From: Neisseria lisongii
GTDB taxonomy: Bacteria > Pseudomonadota > Gammaproteobacteria > Burkholderiales > Neisseriaceae
Assembly: GCF_028463985.1 (NCBI RefSeq)
Contig: NZ_CP116766.1
Coordinates: 186,001 to 250,000 of the forward strand
DNA length: 64,000 nt
Reading direction: 5' to 3'
Shown piece after piece: positions 42,268 through 49,653 of this stretch. Below the pieces are notes generated by a model. That model saw only the letters and a program-made list of their open reading frames with translations, was not told the origin of the DNA and did not search any database. The position numbers and the translations under genes were made by a program. Position 1 is the first letter of the stretch; the number at the start of each line of letters is the position of its first letter.

Positions 42268-42630
42268 GGTATTTAATATCATCAAGTTATTAAAATAGTT
42301 ATTGTCTCGCCATTTACCCGAGCCGTGCCGGACGCTGCTTCTCCCTTGCGTTCGGCGGATACAGCTATATTCCGCCGTACGTTGCGGTACGGCAGAATAG
42401 GGGACGTTCATCGGCTTGGTGGAAAACAGGCCGTCTGAAAACGGCTGTTTGACAGTGAGTTTGCTACAAATAAAGCCGAAACGGGCAGCCTGTAACATAA
42501 CCGCAGTCGGCGGGTATCGTCAATCATATTCAAAACGATGCCCGCAGATTGTGCAGCGGCTTAACCGATTATGGTTTGATACGCTTCAGTTTTATTACAA
42601 ACCGTTTGTTTTGTCCTGAAATATGCTGTT
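42268..42630. other. Intergenic region NhaC-type gene to htrA
   Basis: 363 bp between two minus-strand genes. It holds the structured NhaC leader (42354-42393), one DUS at about 42430, and about 180 bp of sequence in which I see no gene. Confidence 0.6.
42354..42393 (-). promoter_or_regulatory. Mutually exclusive hairpins in the NhaC leader
   Basis: Hairpin A: GCCGTAC (42374-42380) pairs with GTACGGC (42387-42393), 7 bp perfect. Hairpin B: GGCGGA (42354-42359) pairs with TCCGCC (42371-42376), 6 bp perfect. They share bases 42374-42376, so only one can form completely. The region is 87-126 bp upstream of the start codon. No known riboswitch class is recognised. Confidence 0.5.
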
Positions 42631-44121
42631 TTATTGCAGATTTAGGGCTAAAAACACAGTATCGTTGTTGCGTTGGATCAGCAGCGGAACATTTTTGCCG
42701 CTTTTTGCCAAGGCATTGCGCAGCGTGGTTTCGTCTTCAACCGCTGTTTGGCCGATGGCGAGAATCTGGTCGCCCCGTTTCAGTCCGGCACGTTCGGCTG
42801 CACCTGCTGCGCCGGTTACCACTACCAACTGTTTGCCGCCGGCAATGCGGGTTTGCAGGGTTAATCCGGCTTCTTCCACGCTGAAATTGCGTACGTCGTC
42901 CTGATAAGCAGGGTCGTCGTGAATGATTTTGCCGCCGGCATTCAGCGGCTCGACGCTGGCAAGTTTGACGCTGATGTCGATCTGTTTGTCTTTGCGCCAA
43001 ATACCCAGTTTCACTTCGTTACCCGGTGTAAACGAGCCGACCATCACCGGCAAATCGCTGGAAGCACGCACTTCTTCGCCATTGACGCTCAATACGATGT
43101 CTCCGGTTTGCAGGCCTGCGGCTGCGGCGGGGCTGTTGGGCAGTACTCGGGCAATCAGTGCGCCGCCGGCTTTTTCCAAACCGAAGGATTGAGCCAAGGC
43201 ATACGATACTTCCTGAATAATCACGCCGAGTTGGCCGCGTTGGACTTTACCGGTGGTTTTGAGCTGTTCGGCAACATTCATCGCCACGTCAATCGGAATG
43301 GCAAACGAAATGCCCATAAAGCCGCCGCTGCGGCTGTAAATCTGTGAATTGATGCCGACAACCTGACCTTTCAGGTTAAACAGCGGGCCGCCGGAATTGC
43401 CGGGGTTGATGGCAACGTCGGTTTGGATAAACGGCGTGTAGTTTTCGTTCGGCAGGCTGCGGCCTTTGGCGGACACGATACCGGCGGTTACGCTGTTGTC
43501 AAATCCGAATGGTGCGCCGATGGCGGCCACCCATTCGCCGGGTTTCAAATCGTGGGCGTTGCCGACTTTGATGGTCGGCAGATTGTCGGCATCGATTTTC
43601 AGCAGGGCTACGTCAGACTGGCTGTCGGCACCGATTAATTTGGCGGAATATTCCCGTTTGTCGTTGAGCATGACTTTAATGTTGTCCATGCCGTTGACAA
43701 CGTGGGCATTGGTTAAAATATAGCCGTCGGCACTGATGATGAAGCCCGAACCGAAGCTGGCGTTGCTCTCGGGGCTGTCATCTTGGCCGATGTCGGGCAT
43801 ATTCGGCACCAAGCGTTTGAAAAATTCGTAAAACGGATCGTTTTCGGGAAACTGGCTCAAATCCATGCCGCTTTCGTTGCCTGAGTTTTGGCGGTTCGGC
43901 AGGGCTTGGATATTGACGACGGTTGCGCCTTCGTTTTGTACCAGTTGGGCAAAGTCGGGCAGCAGCATACCGATGGTGTTGTCGTTTTTCGGTTCGATAC
44001 GCTGCACCGGCGTTTCGTCTGTTTGGCTGTTGCCGAAAAAATGATCGACTTTGTCGCACCCGCCCAGCGCAAACAGGGCGGCGGTGGCAAGGGCGAGGTA
44101 GGAAGATGCGGGTTTGTTCAC
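42631..44121 (-). CDS. htrA: HtrA/DegP-type serine protease, lipoprotein form
   Basis: A 496-aa periplasmic protease/chaperone. The lipobox ALGGC puts the lipidated cysteine at 22, followed by Asp at +2. The catalytic triad is His140 (TNAHVV), Asp170 (SDVALLKID) and Ser243 (NPGNSGGP). Two PDZ domains follow, the first with LPNSPAAAAGLQTGDIV, the second ending near GLKRGDQILAIG. HtrA degrades misfolded envelope proteins. Most DegP proteins have a cleavable signal; the lipoprotein form resembles the Neisseria homologue. It is not in an obvious operon. Confidence 0.93.
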   Translation of the reverse strand: MNKPASSYLALATAALFALGGCDKVDHFFGNSQTDETPVQRIEPKNDNTIGMLLPDFAQLVQNEGATVVNIQALPNRQNSGNESGMDLSQFPENDPFYEFFKRLVPNMPDIGQDDSPESNASFGSGFIISADGYILTNAHVVNGMDNIKVMLNDKREYSAKLIGADSQSDVALLKIDADNLPTIKVGNAHDLKPGEWVAAIGAPFGFDNSVTAGIVSAKGRSLPNENYTPFIQTDVAINPGNSGGPLFNLKGQVVGINSQIYSRSGGFMGISFAIPIDVAMNVAEQLKTTGKVQRGQLGVIIQEVSYALAQSFGLEKAGGALIARVLPNSPAAAAGLQTGDIVLSVNGEEVRASSDLPVMVGSFTPGNEVKLGIWRKDKQIDISVKLASVEPLNAGGKIIHDDPAYQDDVRNFSVEEAGLTLQTRIAGGKQLVVVTGAAGAAERAGLKRGDQILAIGQTAVEDETTLRNALAKSGKNVPLLIQRNNDTVFLALNLQ

Positions 44122-44250
44122 GGTGTTCCTTTGGATGCGGATGGTGTGTGCGGCAGGAAACCCCTGCTGCTTTATTTTGGAAATATGCTTTTGAATTTTA
44201 CAGCTTATGGATATTTTTTCAAGATATTTTAGCGGTGTAACTGTTGCCGC

Positions 44251-44355
44251 AAGGCCGTCTGAAAATGAGCAGAGCGAATTTTAGCTCCGCTTATTTTGGC
44301 GAAACCTACGGTTTTAGCTGCGCAGAAATTCGCTCTGCTCATTTTCAGACGGCCT
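44251..44355. repeat. DUS-bounded 48-bp repeat, about 1.5 units
   Basis: An AG-DUS, then a diverged copy around GCGAATTTTAGCTCCGC, a second around GGCGAAACCTACGG and TTTTAGCTGCGCAGAAATTC, then an inverted AG-DUS. It lies between nth and htrA. Confidence 0.8.
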
Positions 44356-44375
44356 GCGTACGGCGGCTTGATTGG

Positions 44376-45008
44376 TCAGACGGTTTTGCCTTTGTATTCG
44401 CACAAATCGTTAATCAGGCAGCGTTCGCATTGCGGCTTGAGGGCTTTGCAGGTGTAGCGGCCGTGTAAAATCAGCCAGTGGTGGGCATCCATCAGAAATT
44501 CTTTGGGGATAAAACGCATGAGTTTGTCTTCCACTTCGCGCACGTCTTTGCCGGGGGCGATTTTGGTGCGGTTGGACACCCGGAAAATATGCGTGTCCAC
44601 CGCCATCACCGGCCAACCGAAAGCGGTATTGAGTACCACATTGGCGGTTTTCCTACCCACGCCCGGCAGCGCTTCCAAGGCTTCCCGGTTTTCGGGAACT
44701 TCGCCCTGATGGCGGTTGAGCAGGATTTGGCAGGTTTCGATAATGTGTTTGGACTTGGTTTTGTAGAGGCCGATGGTTTTGGTGTATTCCATCACGCCTT
44801 CCAAGCCCAAATCCAGCAGCGCCTGCGGCGTGTTGGCAACGGGAAACAGCTTGGCGGTAGCTTTGTTCACGCCGACATCGGTGGCTTGCGCCGAGAGCAG
44901 CACGGCAATCAGCAGCTCAAACGGACTGCTGAAATTCAACTCAGTGGTCGGGTGCGGATTGGCGGCTCGGAAACGCTCGAAAATTTCTTGGCGTATGGTT
45001 TTGTTCAT
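44376..45008 (-). CDS. nth: Endonuclease III
   Basis: A 210-aa bifunctional DNA glycosylase/AP lyase that removes oxidised pyrimidines. The helix-hairpin-helix and catalytic region reads LPGVGRKTANVVLNTAFG with the conserved lysine, followed by VDTHIFRVSNR with the catalytic aspartate. The [4Fe-4S] cluster is Cys187-x6-Cys194-x2-Cys197-x5-Cys203. Length is standard. The neighbouring nqrM starts 27 bp upstream on the same strand, so nth may be the third gene of an apbE-nqrM-nth unit. Confidence 0.96.
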   Translation of the reverse strand: MNKTIRQEIFERFRAANPHPTTELNFSSPFELLIAVLLSAQATDVGVNKATAKLFPVANTPQALLDLGLEGVMEYTKTIGLYKTKSKHIIETCQILLNRHQGEVPENREALEALPGVGRKTANVVLNTAFGWPVMAVDTHIFRVSNRTKIAPGKDVREVEDKLMRFIPKEFLMDAHHWLILHGRYTCKALKPQCERCLINDLCEYKGKTV

Positions 45009-45034
45009 GGTTTGCGTGTGGTGGATATGAGAAA

Positions 45035-45265
45035 TCAGCGATCGACACGGATGCCGTTTTCAGACGGCCTGTTTTGTGCCGCCGCTTCGTCTAATTTTTT
45101 CTGCAAGGTGTCGCAGGGCGTGTCGCAGTCGCACATTTTTTTCATGCCCAGCGAGGAAATGCCGCCGCAGCTTCCTTTGATGGTGCGGCGGGAAAAAATA
45201 TAGCCGACCGCCATGCCGAAAATCACCAGCAGAAACAGGGCAAAAGTTAGCAGTATGGTTTTCAT
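45035..45265 (-). CDS. nqrM: Na+-NQR maturation protein NqrM
   Basis: A 76-aa single-pass membrane protein (helix at about 4-25) with the NqrM/DUF539 cysteine pattern: SCGGISSLGMKKMCDCDTPC, four cysteines. It delivers iron for the buried Fe centre between NqrD and NqrE. The start overlaps the apbE stop by four bases (ATGA). Residues near the C-terminus (NRPSENG) are encoded by a DUS. The nqrABCDEF genes it serves are not in the window. Confidence 0.93.
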   Translation of the reverse strand: MKTILLTFALFLLVIFGMAVGYIFSRRTIKGSCGGISSLGMKKMCDCDTPCDTLQKKLDEAAAQNRPSENGIRVDR

Positions 45266-46314
45266 GGTTTGTGTTCCGTTACAAGTTTTCTAAATGCGGA
45301 GGACATGGCGGTGCGGTAGCCGTCTTGGTCGCGGATAATCAGGAAGACCGCCAGATTTTCCGCTTCCGCCAGTTTCAGCGCCGCCTGTTCGCCCAAAACA
45401 AACAAGCCCGTAGAAAGCCCGTCGGCGGTCATGGCATTGTCGGCGACCACGCTGATGGAGGCCAGATTGTGGCTGATGGGGCGGCGGGTTTGCGGATTGA
45501 TGATGTGCGACAGGCGTTTGCCGTGCGCATCGGTGTGGAAAATGCGGTAGTCGCCCGAAGTGGCCAGCGAACGGTTGTTGAGCGGCACCACGATTTGGGC
45601 GGCCCCGCCCTGAACGATATTCGGCTGCTCGATGCCGACCCGCCATGCCTCGTTTTGGGCATTATGCCCCTTGCCGTGCAGCTCGCCGCCGATTTCCACC
45701 AGATAATTGTCAATCTCGGCCTGTTCCAGCGTGGCCGCTACTTTGTCCACGCCGAAGCCTTTGGCAATCGAAGACAAATCCAGATATACGCCGTTTTCGG
45801 TTTTTGCCAGCATTGCCTGCGTGCCGTTTTGCGACAAAGCAATTTTATCGATACCGCTCACACGGGCAGCGGCTTCGATTGCTTCGGCACTCGGCTCTTT
45901 AACGACCTCCTTGCCCGGCCCGAAGCCCCACAGATTGACCAAAGGTCCGACCGTTACGTCCAACGCCCCCTGCGTAATCCGGTTCAGACGGATTGCCTCG
46001 GCGGTTACTTCGGCAAAATCCGCCGAAACCGCCAACGGCGTTTCGCCCGCCGCCGCTTGGTTGAAGCGGCTGATTTCCGAATCTTCCCGATAAGTGGACA
46101 TTTGGCGGTTTACTTCCTCCAGCGCTTCGTCAATCTGCTGCTGCAATTTCGCCGCCGCAGGCGTTTTACCGCTGCTTGGCGGCAGATATTTCACAGTATA
46201 AGTCGTCCCCATCGTCTCGCCCTGCAGGGTTACGGTTTGCGGCGTTTTGTCGCAGGCGGCAAGTGCCGGCAGAAGCAGCAGAGCGGCAAAAAATGCAGTC
46301 GGTTTGTTCGGCAT
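45262..46314 (-). CDS. apbE: FAD:protein FMN transferase ApbE (lipoprotein)
   Basis: A 350-aa periplasmic lipoprotein that attaches FMN through a phosphoester to threonine in NqrB and NqrC. The lipobox ALAAC sets the lipidated cysteine at 21. GETMGTTYTVKY, LDLSSIAKGFGVD, and VEIGGELHGKG are family hallmarks, and SVVADNAMTADGLSTGLFVLG contains the metal-binding segment. Its overlap with nqrM and shared target indicate a two-gene NQR-maturation unit. Confidence 0.95.
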   Translation of the reverse strand: MPNKPTAFFAALLLLPALAACDKTPQTVTLQGETMGTTYTVKYLPPSSGKTPAAAKLQQQIDEALEEVNRQMSTYREDSEISRFNQAAAGETPLAVSADFAEVTAEAIRLNRITQGALDVTVGPLVNLWGFGPGKEVVKEPSAEAIEAAARVSGIDKIALSQNGTQAMLAKTENGVYLDLSSIAKGFGVDKVAATLEQAEIDNYLVEIGGELHGKGHNAQNEAWRVGIEQPNIVQGGAAQIVVPLNNRSLATSGDYRIFHTDAHGKRLSHIINPQTRRPISHNLASISVVADNAMTADGLSTGLFVLGEQAALKLAEAENLAVFLIIRDQDGYRTAMSSAFRKLVTEHKP

Positions 46315-46389
46315 AATCGGGTTTGGTTTGGAATAAGGCCGCTATTTTAACGTATTGCCGGATAAATACAAAACAATCCGCCGGCTGAT

Positions 46390-46482
46390 TTTTAGCTGCG
46401 CAGAAATTCACTGCGTTCATTTTAGCGAAACCTACGGTTTTAGCTTCGCAGAAATTCACTGCGTTCATTTTCAGACGGCCTC
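46390..46482. repeat. 48-bp repeat, two near-identical units
   Basis: TTTTAGC-TGCGCAGAAATTC begins at 46390 and TTTTAGC-TTCGCAGAAATTC at 46438: a period of exactly 48 bp. Both units share ACTGCGTTCATTTT; the array ends in an inverted DUS. Confidence 0.85.
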
Positions 46483-46533
46483 AAGCCACTTCGTTATATA
46501 ATCAGACCATCTTTATCAAAACGGAATATCAAA

Positions 46534-46995
46534 ATGTTTGCACTGTATCTGTTGATTGCCCTGTCGGCCGGGCTGGCATTGCCGATTCAGGCGGCGGTAA
46601 ACAGCCGTTTGGCGGCAGCCGCAGGCGGCGAAACTTTGGTGGCAACTTTTGTTTCATTCGCCGTCGGCACTCTATTTCTGTTTTTCGCAGCGTGGGCAAA
46701 AACCGATTTATTCGGCCATCTCGCCACCGTCGGGCAACAGCCGTGGTGGAAACTGAGCGGCGGCCTGCTGGGATCGCTGTTCGTGTTCACCACCATCCTG
46801 CTCGCTCCCAAACTCGGTGTGGCAAATATGCTGTTCGTCATCATCATCGGCCAGCTCACCGCCGCCGCCATTATCGATCACTTTGGTTTAATCGGCATGG
46901 CGGCACGGGAAATCAGCTTCAGCAAACTGCTCGGGCTGGGCATCATGGGAATTGGGCTGGCAGTGTTTTCGTTTGGCGATAAGATTTTGAAGTGA
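46534..46995 (+). CDS. DMT family (DUF606) small membrane transporter
   Basis: A 153-aa protein with about five hydrophobic helices. LIALSAGLALPIQAAVNSRLA at the start and GLLGSLFVFTTILLAPKLGVA are typical of the DUF606/YdcZ branch of the drug/metabolite transporter superfamily. Such proteins often work as small dimers or pairs; no partner gene is adjacent. Substrate is unknown. A repeat array (46390-46482) occupies its upstream region and a DUS hairpin its end. Confidence 0.88.
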   Translation: MFALYLLIALSAGLALPIQAAVNSRLAAAAGGETLVATFVSFAVGTLFLFFAAWAKTDLFGHLATVGQQPWWKLSGGLLGSLFVFTTILLAPKLGVANMLFVIIIGQLTAAAIIDHFGLIGMAAREISFSKLLGLGIMGIGLAVFSFGDKILK

Positions 46996-47009
46996 AGAGA
47001 GAAACCAAA

Positions 47010-47047
47010 GCCGTCTGAAAATGCGCAAGTCCGTATTTTCAGACGGC
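47010..47047 (+). terminator. DUS hairpin after DMT gene
   Basis: GCCGTCTGAAAAT pairs with its inverse over a 12-nt loop. Confidence 0.7.
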
Positions 47048-47141
47048 CTATTCAAGCCACAGAATCCGTTTATATTTCAAATATCCACGCTGCAACGAAA
47101 AAGGTCGGATTTGAGAATCCGACCTACTCAAGCATGAATGA

Positions 47142-47585
47142 TTAATTACATAAAGTATCGTAGAGATAACTGGCAAGCGAAGCGTTACTGTAAGTTTCCC
47201 ACTCCAAATTGCTTGGCAGTTTTTGGTTAAAGACCAGTTTGTCGTTTTTCCAAAATGTGGCTGATTGTATATTGCCTAAGCGGTATTTCTGCAGCGGGCT
47301 GCAGGAGATTTTGGTTACGACTTGCTCTTCATCGACATATAAGCCGATAGTATCGTTATACCAAGCAGGACTAAGTCTTGAGGCATATTTCACCTGCACA
47401 TAGCGGGTTTTATAGCCGTCTTTAAAGGTAGCGTAATCATAGCGGACGGAATCGGAATCGTACCAGTAGGTAGCTTTGCTGTTGCCGATAGTTTCATTAT
47501 TACCGCCAATCCGCACCCAGTTGGTGGCGAATGCGGGTTGGGCGAGGGCGAGGGTGATCAGGCTGAGCAGTAGGGTTTTTTTCAT
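47142..47585 (-). CDS. Small secreted protein, surface-adhesin E-like
   Basis: A 147-aa exported protein with a signal peptide of about 21 residues, KKTLLLSLITLALAQPAFA. The mature part contains NWVRIGGNNE, TYWYDSDSVRY, YVQVKYASRLSP and two cysteines (ISCSPL and the penultimate DTLCN) that could form a disulfide. The pattern recalls the Haemophilus surface-adhesin protein E family, but this is a resemblance, not a firm match. GGAAAACC precedes ATG 47585. A 32-nt homopolymer lies 38 bp upstream of the ATG, so expression may be phase-variable. The longer frame translates that tract into poly-lysine and is rejected. Confidence 0.75.
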   Translation of the reverse strand: MKKTLLLSLITLALAQPAFATNWVRIGGNNETIGNSKATYWYDSDSVRYDYATFKDGYKTRYVQVKYASRLSPAWYNDTIGLYVDEEQVVTKISCSPLQKYRLGNIQSATFWKNDKLVFNQKLPSNLEWETYSNASLASYLYDTLCN

Positions 47586-47620
47586 GGTTGGTTTTCCTTT
47601 TTTGTAGAAAAAAATTATTC

Positions 47621-47654
<34 letters not shown>

Positions 47655-47818
47655 CAACAGTTTAGGAATTTGATTAGAATCAGGGCATGAAAATCGGGGA
47701 TAGGGGTTTGTTTTTTATGAAAATATCGTTGGTTGGCGGTGTTGTGGCGGGGCAACAGTGGGCGTGCGGCGGCTGAATATGAGAAGAGCCGCAGGAAAAA
47801 ATCCATGCGGCTTGAATG

Positions 47819-47894
<76 letters not shown>

Positions 47895-48028
47895 GATACG
47901 GAGTAGGGGCGTATTGTAGCATAATTTTGGTATCGGGCAACGGTATTGTGGATAAGATGTGGTGGATTCGCTTTAAAACAGCGCAGCGTCGGCTCGTTTG
48001 GTCGGTATGGAAAATGAAGTGTTTCGGC

Positions 48029-48091
48029 TATAATGCAGCATGATTTTGGATGCCGTCTGAAAACCTGTTTCGTTTGTTTTTCAGACGGCAT
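48029..48091 (+). promoter_or_regulatory. ubiD -10 element and leader DUS hairpin
   Basis: TATAAT at 48029-48034 lies in TTTCGGCTATAATG, the same string as ahead of recC. An inverted DUS pair (48050-48091) follows, so it would be within the 5' leader of ubiD and could attenuate transcription or protect the mRNA. Confidence 0.6.
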
Positions 48092-48105
48092 GGCATGGGG
48101 AAGAT

Positions 48106-49584
48106 ATGAAATATCGTGATTTGAGAGAATTTATCGCCCGTTTGGAAGAAACGGGGCGGCTGAAGCGGATCGGTGCGCCGGTGTCGCCTTATTTGGAAAT
48201 GACGGAAATTGCCGATCGGGTGTTGCGTTCGGAAGGGTCGGCGCTGTTGTTTGAAAAACCGGTGCGTTCGGACGGTTCGGCGTATGAGTTTCCGGTGTTG
48301 GCGAATCTTTTCGGTACGCCGGAGCGGGTGGCGTTGGGCATGGGGGCGGATAGTGTCGCCAAGCTGCGTGAAATCGGGCAGACGCTGGCGTATTTGAAAG
48401 AGCCTGAGCCGCCAAAGGGGATTAAGGATGCTTTTTCCAAGTTGCCGCTGCTGAAGGATATTTGGAGCATGGCACCGAATGTGGTGAAAAATGCGCCGTG
48501 TCAGGAAATTGTGTGGGAAGGCGGCGAGGTGGATTTGTTCCGCTTGCCGATTCAGCATTGCTGGCCGGAAGATGTTGCGCCGTTGGTAACGTGGGGGCTG
48601 ACGGTAACCCGAGGCCCTTATAAAAAGCGGCAGAATCTGGGGATTTACCGCCAGCAGCTGTTGGGTAAAAACAAGTTGATTATGCGTTGGCTGTCGCACC
48701 GGGGCGGGGCTTTGGATTATCAGGAATTCCGCCGTCTGAATCCGGATACGCCGTATCCGGTGGCGGTGGTGTTGGGCTGTGATCCGGCAACGATTTTGGG
48801 GGCGGTAACGCCGGTTCCCGATACTTTAAGCGAGTATCAGTTTGCCGGTTTGCTGCGGGGCGCGCGCACGGAACTGGTGAAGTGTATCGGTAGCGATTTG
48901 CAGGTGCCGGCACGGGCGGAAATGGTGTTGGAAGGTGTCATTTATCCGAATGAAACGGCGCTGGAAGGCCCTTACGGCGATCATACGGGTTATTACAACG
49001 AGCAGGATCGTTTTCCGGTCTTGACGGTGGAACGCATTACCATGCGCCGCGATCCGGTTTACCACAGCACTTACACCGGCAAACCGCCTGATGAACCGGC
49101 GGTATTGGGTGTGGCGTTGAACGAGGTGTTTGTGCCGCTGCTGCAGAAGCAGTTTCCCGAAATTACCGACTTTTATCTACCACCAGAGGGCTGTTCCTAC
49201 CGCATGGCGGTGGTGAGCATCAAGAAACAGTATGCCGGACACGCCAAGCGGGTAATGATGGGCTGCTGGAGTTTTCTGCGCCAGTTTATGTACACCAAAT
49301 TTATTATTGTGGTGGACGATGATGTAAATGTGCGGGACTGGAAAGAAGTTATCTGGGCGGTAACCACCCGCATGGACCCCGTTCGGGATACGGTATTGGT
49401 GGAAAATACGCCGATCGATTATCTCGATTTCGCCAGCCCGGTGAGCGGCTTGGGCGGCAAAATGGGCTTGGACGCAACCAATAAATGGCCGGGCGAAACG
49501 CAGCGAGAATGGGGTCGGGTGATCTGCAAAGATGCCGGTGTGGTGGCGAAAGTCGATGCCATGTGGCAGGAACTGGGTTTGTAA
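48106..49584 (+). CDS. ubiD: 4-hydroxy-3-polyprenylbenzoate decarboxylase
   Basis: A 492-aa UbiD-family decarboxylase of ubiquinone synthesis that uses prenylated FMN made by UbiX. Typical segments are KYRDLREFIARLEETG at the start, GLTVTRGPYKKRQNLGIYRQQ, MRWLSHRGGALDYQE, the catalytic E-x-R region around IYPNETALEGPYGDHTGYYN, and DDDVNVRDWKEVIWAV near the C-terminus. AAGATATG gives a modest ribosome binding site. Monocistronic, closed by a DUS hairpin. Confidence 0.96.
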   Translation: MKYRDLREFIARLEETGRLKRIGAPVSPYLEMTEIADRVLRSEGSALLFEKPVRSDGSAYEFPVLANLFGTPERVALGMGADSVAKLREIGQTLAYLKEPEPPKGIKDAFSKLPLLKDIWSMAPNVVKNAPCQEIVWEGGEVDLFRLPIQHCWPEDVAPLVTWGLTVTRGPYKKRQNLGIYRQQLLGKNKLIMRWLSHRGGALDYQEFRRLNPDTPYPVAVVLGCDPATILGAVTPVPDTLSEYQFAGLLRGARTELVKCIGSDLQVPARAEMVLEGVIYPNETALEGPYGDHTGYYNEQDRFPVLTVERITMRRDPVYHSTYTGKPPDEPAVLGVALNEVFVPLLQKQFPEITDFYLPPEGCSYRMAVVSIKKQYAGHAKRVMMGCWSFLRQFMYTKFIIVVDDDVNVRDWKEVIWAVTTRMDPVRDTVLVENTPIDYLDFASPVSGLGGKMGLDATNKWPGETQREWGRVICKDAGVVAKVDAMWQELGL

Positions 49585-49596
49585 ACCGAGAGAGCG

Positions 49597-49630
49597 AGGC
49601 CGTCTGAAAACCACGGTTTTCAGACGGCCT
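49597..49630 (+). terminator. DUS hairpin after ubiD
   Basis: AGGCCGTCTGAAAACC and GGTTTTCAGACGGCCT around two bases. Confidence 0.75.
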
Positions 49631-49653
49631 GTCGATAAACACGAGAAGATAAA

